Assembly (NCBI GenBank): GCA_004151065.3
Contig: NWUY0300056571.1
Coordinates: 8,145-19,886 of the forward strand
Reading direction: 5' to 3'
Source of the DNA: Larix sibirica
Taxonomy: Eukaryota > Streptophyta > Pinopsida > Pinales > Pinaceae
DNA length: 11,742 nt
The notes under the pieces are model-generated. The model saw only the letters and a program-made list of their open reading frames with translations, searched no databases and was not told where the DNA came from. This document shows, in pieces, positions 1-7,639 of this stretch (position 1 is its first letter; each line of letters starts with the position of its first letter). The translations under genes and the position numbers were made by a program.

Positions 1-17
1 TATGATCAGATTATGAA

Positions 18-35
18 ATGATGATGATGATGATG
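18..35. repeat. ATG trinucleotide microsatellite
   Basis: Five to six consecutive ATG units are seen directly, followed by a short imperfect extension (aagatga). It is a simple sequence repeat with no coding context. The rest of 36-271 is AT-rich DNA in which I see no gene or structured element. Confidence 0.7.
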
Positions 36-271
36 AAGATGACTATTATTCATTGAATTTCATTTGATTTATTAAATTTTAAAAAAAGAGATGAAAATTA
101 TTTAGATTGTTTTTTCTACTATATTTGAATTGCTAAATAAAAATTAATATTATTTTTAAATGACATTAATTAAATTTCATATTTATAAATATTTATATTA
201 AAATAACACAAAACAAAGTAATAAAAAACATCATTATTATTGATAATAATGTAACGATTGTGTATTTTGAA

Positions 272-680
272 GATACATCAACAAGCTATCTTTTTTTCTT
301 ACATATAGATAGAGTGGGTATGTTATAAAGAGTCAAGAATGTAAAAGATTATGACATGAAAATACATCAACATGTTATATTTTTCTTACATATAAATAGA
401 GTGGGTATGTTATAAATAATCAAGGATGCCAAAGATTAGGACATAAAATTTACATCGGTAATGATGTAATCTTTTTCTTACATATAAATAGTGTATGTTA
501 TAAATAATTAAATATGCTAAAGATTATGACATAATGTGTATGGTATAAATAATGAAAGATGCCCAAGATTATGACATAACATAAAATGTGATATGATTAT
601 GATGTAAGATTTAAGAAAATTTGCACTGTGGATGTTATAAATAATCAAAGATGCCAAATATTATGACATAAAATGTAGTA
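272..680. repeat. Degenerate tandem repeat, about 88 bp unit, five copies
   Basis: A core resembling atgttataaataatcaa, followed by gatgccaaagattatgaca, recurs five times. Its first base falls at 320, 407, 495, 540 and 632, giving steps of 87, 88, 45 and 92 bp. The fourth unit is therefore about half length. The first two or three units also share a leader with ttttcttacatata and gagtgggt. The array is AT-rich and has no open frame, so it looks like a small decayed minisatellite. What generated it cannot be told from the sequence. Confidence 0.75.
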
Positions 681-924
681 AGATTATTATGTAATATTTA
701 TGAAATAGTAGAATTAAAAAATTTAATATCTTGTAAAAAAATTATTAATAAATTTGTTTTTTAAATATAGAATATTGAAATTTTATGGATATATATTTTT
801 CTAGGGTAAGACATCAAATTGAGATTAACAGTAGTATTTGGTTTTATTTATGAGATTAAGACTAGATTTTATTATAAAGAACATGATCCGATTACAATTA
901 GTCTTAGTGATGACCATAAGGGAT
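681..924. other. AT-rich stretch without recognisable gene
   Basis: Both strands are rich in A and T and are broken by stops. No splice-flanked exon, RNA gene or terminal repeat was recognised. The open frame that begins at 838 uses a TTG codon, and its first 30 codons resemble nothing. Only the part after about 925 looks like old coding sequence. Confidence 0.5.
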
Positions 925-1131
925 TTTTTTTCACATACTATCTATGCTAAAACTAGCTTTGATCCTAGAGTAAAATGTAAAATTGCTTCTACTTGGCTAA
1001 GACTCAATAAACTTCCTGTAATGCAAGGAAACATGTTAACAAACCAAGACTCAAAAGAAGCTAGAATTAGTGAAAGTATACCATCTTACAGACCACCAAG
1101 ATGTCATTTCAGGTGGCATGGTTATCCTTAA
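925..1131 (+). pseudogene. LINE (L1-like) endonuclease fragment, decayed
   Basis: The frame reads FFSHTIYAKTSF, then a conserved-looking Arg, then LNKLPVMQGNMLTNQDSKEA. Plant L1-like LINE endonucleases carry a strand with Val/Ile-Tyr-Ala-Lys, an Arg...Leu-Trp helix, and then a Gly-Asp-Phe-Asn motif followed by an Asn/Gln/Glu/Lys stretch. The order and spacing here fit that pattern, with GDFN decayed to GNML. The match is by eye and weak. It gains weight from an RNase H-like piece on the same strand 160 bp downstream, which is where many plant LINEs place that domain. The reverse transcriptase that should lie between them is missing. A chance open frame remains possible. Confidence 0.35.
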
Positions 1132-1291
1132 ACAACGATGATGATTTAACTTACAATTATGGATAGAAACCAATGGTGATTGTCCTTGCTTCCAATTGAC
1201 AACTATGTTATGATAAATTTTACAACCTTCAATATATATAACATTTTAAATAAATATCAACGTACTAATAACATTAATATTAAATTATAGG

Positions 1292-1399
1292 GGTGGTAGG
1301 TGCATGGGGTGCATCATCAATCCCGGAGGAACCAAGGAAATCAACAATGTTGGGGGTCCTCGAATTACCACTAATAATGAAGCATTGATACAACCATGA
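1292..1399 (+). pseudogene. RNase H-like fragment of a plant LINE
   Basis: The plus-strand frame starting at 1292 reads CMGCIINPGGTKEI and then NNVGGPRITTNNEALIQP before a TGA at 1397. Plant LINE and related RNase H domains contain a Gly-rich strand, a short basic segment, then Gly-Pro-Leu-Gly and Thr-Asn-Asn-x-Ala-Glu followed by a Leu-rich helix. The GGP..ITTNNEA block is a good visual match. The residues after NNEA appear to have lost a few codons. The N-terminal catalytic Asp (usually Asp-Gly-Ala/Ser) is not seen upstream, so this is a short broken relic, probably of the same LINE as the endonuclease-like piece before it. Confidence 0.5.
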
Positions 1400-1491
1400 T
1401 TAAAACTATTCTAATGATTGGGGTCTCAACAATACTAATTAAGCTCATAGAAAAGGACTACCAAACTCCTAACCTTCTTCTCACTATAGTT

Positions 1492-1908
1492 TGTAGTGAT
1501 CCTTGACCTAGAAATTGATTCACAACAATGATATATAACCCGTAAACATAAAAAATAAAAAAAATACATTAACCAAAAGAATAACACCAAGATAAGAGAA
1601 AGACCCTTAATATGGGGTAACACCATCAATTAATCCTTAAGGAATGAATCACTCCACAAGCCATGTTTGCTACATTACTCATCCAACACATCTCATACAA
1701 TGATACCCAGGCATATTACAATTTCAGATGATTATTCCTTGGGTGTTTATGGTAACTACCCCTCATTAAGTTATATTATTTCTTCTAAATACCTAGTGGG
1801 ATTATTTATTACCCACCAACTACCAAGTGAGCCTATGGTCAAATTACATACATTATCCCTTTGGGTACCTCCCTAGTACCACATATTATCCTCCATAGGT
1901 ACATTACA
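1492..1908 (-). repeat. LTR A (3' LTR of the array)
   Basis: It begins on the plus strand with tgtagtgatcc and ends with ggtacattaca, so on the minus strand it has the usual TG...CA ends. Its length is 417 bp. The polypurine tract lies directly beyond its high-coordinate end, and there is no PBS-like sequence below 1492, as expected for the terminal 3' LTR. The 1400-1491 segment beyond it is ordinary flanking DNA with no recognised feature. Confidence 0.78.
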
Positions 1909-1921
1909 TTCCACCTCCCTT
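1909..1921 (-). other. Polypurine tract of the first internal region
   Basis: The minus strand reads aagggaggtggaa immediately before the TG of LTR A. This is the position and composition expected of the primer for plus-strand DNA synthesis in LTR retroelements. Confidence 0.7.
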
Positions 1922-2495
1922 CACATGTTTCATCCTTGAAACATGGGAGGAAACCATATAATATGATCTACTAAGAAATGTAGCCAACAATTACCAAGCA
2001 CAATCATCCATCCATCCTAGTGAAATGTGGGCATGGGTCCAAATACTTCCTTGGTATATTGATCCTTATTTTTGTTTCATATATAATTTATTATTAATGT
2101 TGTATTGTTTTGATATATCCATGCATTATTTTTAGTCCTCCGTGTTCCTCCATGCTAGTTTCCTTTTTGGCTCCATGTTCATTGTTGCTCCCAACCTTGC
2201 CTTGATGACTATGGTTTCTCATAGTAGTGTGGTTGGTGATATATTGCAACCTTCGTTATTGGTTCTTCTTTCTTTGACTCTTCAACATATGGTTCTTTTG
2301 AGTCAAGTAGATCCTTACATTCATTGTCATTTGATGCCCTTATTAGGGATTCTTTCCTTGTGCTTCTATAGCGTCTTCTTCTTATTCAACCTTAGACTCT
2401 TCATTTGTTGTTTCCATAGATACTTCAAGTATTTTACCTGCAAGGACTTATTCATGTGTCTTTGTGTGCCCTTCTTGTTTAGTAATAGAAAGATT
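1922..2495 (-). pseudogene. Retroelement region 3' of protease, decayed basic tail
   Basis: Downstream of the protease-like frame on the minus strand, codons can be followed through a Glu/Lys-rich linker (for example ETTNEESKVE) and then a Gln/Trp/Asn/Gly-rich basic stretch near 2150-2221 (GGTRRTKNN and similar). Several in-frame stops interrupt it. The second internal copy (4191-4744) has a similar linker and tail. No reverse transcriptase motif such as Tyr-x-Asp-Asp is visible in this 570 bp. The coding status of the tail is inferred from conservation of the frame between the two copies. Confidence 0.4.
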
Positions 2496-2888
2496 CTACA
2501 ATGTAAATTCCTTCTTCTTATACCAAAGCTTGAAGAACTTCTTTTGCACATTAATTTTAATGGTACCAACATAGTCCATCCAAGGGTATCCCAAAACCAT
2601 ATCCACATCATTCATATCTATAGCATAAAAATTTGAATACGACACATATTTATCCATGATAGTCTTCAAATATTTAAAAAATTGAACATTTTTACCCTCA
2701 ATATGTGTTGTTTGAATATTTTTTGTGAGTTCTTGCAACATTTTATCATTATTGGCATTGATGAGATTATAGTCATTAGCAGGGTTTATAGAAATAATAA
2801 CATTTTTTTGTTGATCATCCATAAACTTGTAATGGAAAGTTTGTGCGTGAAAATAAAATCTTAGCTCTTTCTTTATCATCATCTTCAC
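2496..2888 (-). pseudogene. Retropepsin-like protease fragment, internal copy A
   Basis: An open frame of 130 codons on the minus strand (first codon GTG, so the true start is upstream) resembles the aspartic protease of plant Ty3/gypsy-type polyproteins. The active-site strand is INPANDYNLIN, where the family has Asp-Ser/Thr/Pro-Gly; the catalytic Asp position is Asn (codon 2784-2786). About 60 residues later come DVDMVLGYPWMDYVG and INVQKKFFKLWYKKK. This matches the second conserved block of retropepsins (Val-Leu-Gly-x-x-Trp followed by a basic strand). The equivalent region at 4745-5127 shares both blocks. With no Asp at the active site, an active enzyme is unlikely. Confidence 0.65.
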
Positions 2889-3075
2889 ATGATAAGAACA
2901 CCTATCTAAAATACCTTTATCTTGGCATAGTTAAGCAACTTTGGCCATCCAGTGGCATCTTATCTTAGATCATTTCTTGATCCATAGCTCCATTACTTTC
3001 CCCATAATAACTTCTTTTGTTTCAAGTATTATTCAATAGTAGGACCATCATATTTTGTTGTAAAGTCCATCTTAC
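2889..3075 (-). pseudogene. Gag-like remnant, internal copy A
   Basis: Upstream of the protease frame on the minus strand, a broken reading frame shows KYDGPTIE, YLKQKKLLWGK and then TGWPKLLNYAKIKVF with interposed stops. It aligns in order with the better-preserved copy at 5128-5345. Plant Ty3/gypsy Gag domains have an acidic/aromatic opening followed by an Ala..Trp-Trp helix and a Phe...Phe...Phe helix. The resemblance is modest, and the identification leans on its place before the protease. Confidence 0.35.
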
Positions 3076-3485
3076 TTGCTATGACCCCAACGTTAGAGCT
3101 AGGGTTTTGAAGAAAATAACTTTGGAGATAACAAATTTAAATGAGCATAGCCCCCTCAATAATTTTTTAAATCTATATTATGACCAAAATTATTAGATTC
3201 CATGGTCATTATGCATCTAATGGATTTGGTTTGATGGAAATCTAATCACTCTATCAAAATATCTCAATTTTGCAATATGTGCAGTCGCCACTAGAAAAAC
3301 CCCAAGAAACAACTAATTTTAAATCAGCAATAACTTCACTTCCCAATCTCCTATTTGGATTTTTTTTAATTGGTTGAATTAGTAAGAGGAACTCATATAT
3401 GCAATTTTTAGAAATAGAACTTAGTTCATGTGTCCTTTTTTCCCTTCAAAAAATGCAAAAAAAAAAAAATCTTCCAAATTTTCAT
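3076..3485 (-). other. 5' internal (leader) region of copy A
   Basis: Between the PBS and the Gag remnant there is no open frame of note. It contains homopolymer A and T runs (around 3361 and 3460). It corresponds by similarity to 5346-5802 in the second internal region, for example the shared ttccatggtcatt and gagctagggtttt/aaactagggtttt segments. It is probably the untranslated leader and packaging region of the element. Confidence 0.4.
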
Positions 3486-3498
3486 CCCAAATACCACT
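3486..3498 (-). other. Primer binding site remnant next to LTR B
   Basis: The plus strand reads caaataccact just before LTR B. The reverse complement of the common plant initiator-Met tRNA PBS is tggctctgatacca plus a two-base spacer. The block ataccact is intact and the outer part is decayed. Position and orientation agree with a minus-strand element whose LTR ends at 3499. Confidence 0.55.
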
Positions 3499-4177
3499 TT
3501 TAATGATCCTTAAACTAAAAATTAAATCACAACAACAATATAGAACCCTTAAACTTCAAAAATAACCAAAATACATTTACCACAAGAATACCACCAAGAT
3601 ATAGAGAAAGACCCTTAAGCTAGGTTAGCACCATCAATTACTCTTTAAGGAAGGAATCACTCTACAAGCCATTCTTTCTATAATACAATTCATCCAACAT
3701 ATCTCATACAATGATACTCATGTATATTTATACTTTTTCATGATCATCACTAGGTGTTCTATGCCAACTACCCCTTGATATTATAAAATTTGTTCTAACT
3801 ACCTATTAGGCCTATTTATCACCCACCAAATACCAAGTGATCCTATGGACACATTACATACATTATTTCCTTCGGTACCTCCCCTAGGTCAGAGAAAATT
3901 TTAGGGTCTAAATTTAGCCCATGGGCTAATTTTTATGTTTTTTCTTAAAAAAGGTTCACCAATTTACATTTTTTTCTAAAATGAATCGTCCAAATTCCAT
4001 AAGACAAAAAAGATACTCTAAACATTGCCAAAATTGTCCATAAACTATATAAAATCCTTAGAAATTTGAATATTTTATGAAAATAGCCAAACATTTTATG
4101 GTTGGAAATTTAAGAATTAGTAATGTTTTCCAATGTTTCTAACTTTAACCCATATTATCCTCCCTAGGTACATTACA
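3499..4177 (-). repeat. LTR B (central, shared LTR) with later insertion
   Basis: It corresponds to LTR A from end to end: it opens with ttttaatgatcc (decayed TG) and closes with ggtacattaca. Removing the 258 bp inserted segment leaves about 421 bp. Because it sits between two internal regions, it serves as the 3' LTR of the upstream unit and the 5' LTR of the downstream one. It is flanked by a PPT on one side and a PBS remnant on the other. Confidence 0.75.
3890..4147. mobile_element. 258 bp insertion within LTR B, unknown family
   Basis: LTRs A and C run continuously through this point (ctagtaccacatattat and taggtaccccatattat), whereas LTR B is split after ctaggt and resumes at acccatattat. 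The inserted DNA is AT-rich, without a coding frame. Near its left end it holds a perfect 16 bp palindrome, ttagcccatgggctaa, at 3914-3929. No clear terminal inverted repeats or target-site duplication were found, so it may be a decayed small non-autonomous element. The insertion itself is well supported by the three-way comparison. Confidence 0.6.
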
Positions 4178-4190
4178 TTTCACCTCCTTT
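4178..4190 (-). other. Polypurine tract of the second internal region
   Basis: The minus strand reads aaaggaggtgaaa directly before LTR B. It corresponds to the tract at 1909-1921 and is in the expected place. Confidence 0.65.
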
Positions 4191-4744
4191 TGCACGTTTC
4201 GTCCTTAAAACATGGGAGGAAGCCATATAATATGATATACTACGAAAATGTAGCCAACTTGTACAAAGAATGAGCATCCTTCATCCTAGTGAAATGTGTA
4301 CATGGGTTTCAATTGCTTCCTTTCCACCTCAATCTTGATTTTGGTTGCTCCTATGGTTCCATGTTGTTACCGAGCTACTCTGATATCTCCCTATATTGTT
4401 TTTAGTCTTCCATGTTCCTCTATAACAATTTCCTCTTTGGTTCCATGTTCATTGATGCTCCCAACCTTGCTTTGATGATTATTTCTTTTCAGGGTGGTAT
4501 GGTTGACGACATACTGCAACCTGAGCTATTGGCTCTTCTTTCTTTGACTCGTGAACTTGTTCCTTTAGTTCAAGTAGCTCCTTAGCTTTTTCTTCCTTGA
4601 TCTCCTTCTTAGGGATTTTCTTCATGTACTTCAACCTTAGACTCTTCATCTACCATGTATACAAATACTTCAACTATTTCACCTGCAATGAATTCTTCAC
4701 GTGCCCCCCTTGTACCCTTCTTGTTTAATAAGAGAAATATCTTG
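4191..4744 (-). pseudogene. Retroelement region 3' of protease, copy B
   Basis: On the minus strand the frame after the protease shows a Glu/Lys-rich linker (EEKAKELLELKEQVHESKKE) followed by a Trp/Gln/Asn/Arg-rich basic stretch (WKTKNNIGRYQSSSVT). Both are broken by stops. The linker and tail match copy A in order, including two in-frame stops around 4475 and 4455 that coincide with stops in copy A near 2210 and 2180. This looks like the C-terminal part of a Gag-protease polyprotein rather than a polymerase. Confidence 0.4.
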
Positions 4745-5127
4745 CAATGTGATTTTTTTTCTTATACCAAAGCTTCAAGAACTTCTTTTGCGCATTAATA
4801 TTAATGATACCAACTGAGTCCATCTAAAGATACCCCAAAACAATATCCACATTATCTACATTGATAGCATGAAAATCTGAGTGCAACACATATTTATTCA
4901 TGGTAAGCTTTAGATCTTAAAAAATTGAACATTTACTTACATCCTCAACATGTGTGCATTGAATATGCTGTGGGGATTTGCAACCTTTTAGCCAAATTGA
5001 CATTGATGAGATTATACTTACCACTAGGGTTTATATAAAATAATAACATTTTCTTGCTGAATACATCCATAAACATGTAATGGAAAGTTTGTGTATGAAA
5101 ATATACACTTAGTGCTTTCTTTATCAT
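4745..5127 (-). pseudogene. Retropepsin-like protease fragment, internal copy B
   Basis: The first 60 codons are open and include INPSGKYNLINVNLAKRLQI, a retropepsin active-site strand and following helix. As in copy A, the catalytic Asp position is Asn (codon 5029-5031). The frame then breaks at a TGA near 4945. After a frameshift it continues with the second conserved block, VDIVLGYL, then a TAG at 4824-4826 where copy A has Trp, then MDSVG and AQKKFLKLWYKKK. The retained order across both copies supports the protease call. The gene is clearly dead. Confidence 0.6.
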
Positions 5128-5345
5128 TCTTTACAACATGAGACCACATATCTAAAAAATACCTTTTCAAATTCTTCATTTGGAAGTTTTGACATCTTGT
5201 CATGGTTAAACCAATGGTGTCATGTAGCAACATTTTTTTTAAACCATAGGGTAACAAAAATCTCCAATCCCCCTTTCACCATAAATTTTGCATACTTATG
5301 TACTCTTCAATACTAAGATCATCAAATTTTCCTATAAACATCTTT
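5128..5345 (-). pseudogene. Gag-like remnant, internal copy B
   Basis: Minus-strand segments read GKFDDLSIEEYISMQNLW, then (in a neighbouring frame) HHWFNHDKMSKLPNEEFEKV and FLDMWSHVVKNDKEST. This fits the retrotransposon Gag pattern of a short acidic opening, a Trp-containing helix, and a helix ending in Phe...Phe..Trp. Stops and at least one frameshift break it. The coordinates are approximate because no single frame spans the region. Confidence 0.42.
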
Positions 5346-5802
5346 CACTATAACTCCAAAAATAAAACTAGGGTTTTGACAAAAACCACTTACTTTTCTG
5401 ACAACAAATTTAAAATGAGCACAACTTCCTCAATATTGATTAGAATCTCTATTATGACAACAATTATGAAATTCCATGGTCATTTTGCATCTACTGGAGT
5501 TGGTTTGATAGAAATATGGTCACTCTACAAAAGGTACCAGTGTTACAATTTTCGTAATTGTTAATGGAAAACCCTAAAAAAGTGTTGATTTTGAATTAGC
5601 GATAATTTCCCTTCCTAGATGCTGTTTTGGAATTTTTTTTTTGAAACCAAGTGTGTCAATGAGAGAATTATATATGCAACTGATTTTTTCATATTCTGCA
5701 TATAAAATATCATAAATCAAGCTTACTACCACAATCATTTTTTTCCCCTTCAAAAATTTGTAAAAAAAAATAAAAATCTTCCAGCTTTTTTGGCCCGAGA
5801 AA
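5346..5802 (-). other. 5' internal (leader) region of copy B
   Basis: There is no credible coding frame. It is similar to 3076-3485 in blocks, including a run of T near 5630 and a run of A near 5762. Nothing beyond leader sequence of the retroelement is recognised. Confidence 0.4.
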
Positions 5803-5818
5803 GTGCTCTGAAGCTACT
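5803..5818 (-). other. Primer binding site next to LTR C
   Basis: The plus strand reads gtgctctgaagctact, which matches the reverse complement of the plant initiator-Met tRNA PBS plus spacer (tggctctgataccact) at 11 of 16 positions. It lies immediately before the tg of LTR C. Copy B's PBS (3486-3498) preserves the other half of the motif, so together the two sites make the assignment strong. Confidence 0.65.
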
Positions 5819-6066
5819 TGTAGTGATCTTTAACTTATAAATTTGATCAAAACAATGATATATAACCCTTAAACTTCAAAATACCAATATACATTGACAC
5901 CATAAAGAGCACAAGAATGTAGAAAAAAACCCTTAAGGTAAAGTAACACCATCAATTACTCCTTAAGGAAGGAACCACTCCACAAGCCATTCTTGCTACA
6001 TTAAAATTCATTCAACATATCTCATACAGTGATAATCATGTATATTTATAATTTCTCATGGTTATT

Positions 6067-6083
6067 CTCAAGGGGCCTATGTT
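6067..6083. repeat. Target-site duplication, left copy
   Basis: The sequence ctcaaggggcctatgtt is repeated exactly at 7623-7639. The last two T are ambiguous with the poly(T) run, so the duplication is 15 to 17 bp. LTR A, at the same place, has a single diverged version, which confirms an insertion. Confidence 0.9.
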
Positions 6084-7622
6084 TTTTTTTTTAAGCAGCA
6101 TAAGGAAAATATATTAAAGGAAAAAAATAGTTAAACTCACATGAGAATCTGTAGATTCATGAGCTTTCAGAAGCTTCTCATGGAGCAGAAAAAGCAAGTC
6201 GGAGCATCCATAGTCCTGCCCATAAGTGGGCTGAGTAGTGTTGACATAATTACAGCCAACAATTAAAAACATAGACTGACTTAGACTAGAAGGAAAAGCT
6301 AGAGTCTGACTGTAGACCATTGAGCTAAAACAGGGAAAGATAGATAACGCTAATTGCAAAAAAATAGGAGCTAGGCTTACACAGAGCAGTTCTATGTGCT
6401 ATCTTCCGCATTCTGAGAAACATGATTGTCTTCAATTATTGGACAACTGCCAAAGAAGTCCTCTTCCCAATTCTGGGTTGGGAGTTTGATGGGCAGTGGC
6501 TCAGTTTTGTGCTGTATGGATGCGTCGTCCTCAATCTTCCTGATCCGTTTGTAGTGTAGAATGTCTATCGTCGAGGGCGTCGGGAAGGAAGTCCCAGGGG
6601 GAGAGGCCCCTTGAACCACCACTGCAGCAGGAGAACTCGGGCCTGAGGAGGGGCCTAGAACTGGAGCAGTGCCTTCTGTAGCAGCAACACCGAGGGAATC
6701 GGGCATGGAGCTGTCTGTAGCATGGATGTCAGTGACTATAACAACACCATCAGCATGGACATTTGGATTGACAGCCAAACCTTCAGAATGAGCAGCAGAA
6801 CCAGAATCACGGGGAGGAGTAGAATGTCAAAACAGAGAGTACTTTCAACCTGCCAAATTGGCTTCCAGGGAAACCAACATTCGATCCAAATGGGCCATGT
6901 GTGCCCTGGTGTCCATAATCGCCACCTTGGCTATGTTCCAGTTTGTTAACATTTCCTCCACTAATGTTCCCAACATATTTTCCATTAACCAGTAGTAGTT
7001 TACTTGATTGCCTTGGTTTCCAAATTCCATAATTTCAACAACACTACGAGATTCCCAATCATCCACCAACTTGTGGACATGGATGGATACATTGTCTTCA
7101 TAGCCATTGTTGGCCTTCTTTTCCTTCTCAACAGAGGTGGCAGCTTTGCCAACACTGTGACCAGAACCTTGCTTGGAGGTGTCGCATGTTCGGGTCATGG
7201 CACTGTCAACAAGTTCACCAGAGAACAGAGAAGGGGCGGAGCTCTCTGCAGAGGCAACATGAAGAGGATGACATATGCGAGTAATGACAACAGGGGCATG
7301 TAGAGGGATCCTCATATCAATAGTTTCAAGGCAGGAGCATCCAGATCTCACATGGGACAGATTAATGGTGCACCTGAACTAGTTAAGGGGATGTGACAAG
7401 GAGAGTCGAGCCGAAATGAATGCTAACAACTGAGCCATGGGGGTAGTAGATTTCAACGCGTGCGAGGAGGCTAGATGGGCTGGAACAACACGCGGCTTTA
7501 ATTAGGGGAGCATGGGAACAACGCCAGTGGAGGGAGGTTTCCAGGTGTGGTAGCCACGTTGCCAGGAGGGCAGGTGGCACCCCTAACCTCAGTTGTGTCA
7601 TGTCGATCACCCGCATCCGGGG
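6082..7622 (-). mobile_element. Poly(A)-tailed retroposon, 1.54 kb, inserted in LTR C
   Basis: The element lies on the minus strand: an 11 T run at 6082-6092 is its poly(A) tail, and identical 15-17 bp duplications flank it. Taking 17 bp, the inferred nick on the minus strand is gtt/aaca, close to the TT/AAAA preference of L1-type endonucleases. An AATATA-like signal lies about 20 bases before the tail. The element is visibly GC-richer than its surroundings. It carries an uncharacterised long frame (6392-7351) and upstream of that a 77-codon ATG-started frame (7616 to 7383) of unknown status. No reverse transcriptase or endonuclease motif is visible, so it is either a processed copy of a cellular transcript or a non-autonomous/truncated LINE product. 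The identical duplications suggest it is younger than the LTR array. Confidence 0.85.
6392..7351 (-). pseudogene. Unrecognised reading frame in the retroposon, two in-frame TGA
   Basis: One frame on the minus strand stays open for about 320 codons except for TGA at 6845-6847 and 6827-6829; a TAG at 7379-7381 bounds it upstream. The first ATG in frame is at 7313-7315, giving about 307 residues. The N-terminal half contains EKEKKANNGYEDNVSIHVHK and a Leu/Met-rich, helix-prone stretch with YYWLMENMLGTLVEEML (about 6845-6990). The C-terminal half has a Ser/Pro/Ala/Gly-rich low-complexity segment (6572-6685), then a basic patch HYKRIRKIEDD, and ends NHVSQNAEDST before TAG. I do not recognise the family. 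The long frame in a poly(A)-tailed copy suggests a processed pseudogene of a host mRNA, or a LINE/Gag-like ORF1. The stop after AEDST is followed by about 300 bp of 3' UTR-like sequence. Confidence 0.5.
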
Positions 7623-7639
7623 CTCAAGGGGCCTATGTT
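7623..7639. repeat. Target-site duplication, right copy
   Basis: Identical to 6067-6083. LTR C sequence resumes here (actacctcttattat and so on, matching actacccctcattaag in LTR A). Confidence 0.9.

Noticed and set aside
1667-1876. Plus-strand 69-codon frame
   Set aside because: It lies wholly within LTR A and is antisense to the element. The matching frame is not kept in LTRs B and C.
2142-2636. Plus-strand 164-codon open frame
   Set aside because: It is antisense to the retroelement's protease and tail region. The hydrophobic, Phe/Leu/Cys-rich composition is what the complement of Lys/Glu-rich coding sequence gives.
6722-7303. Plus-strand frames of 75 and 99 codons in the GC-richer block
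   Set aside because: They are antisense to the long minus-strand frame of the retroposon, whose poly(A) tail fixes the sense strand as minus.
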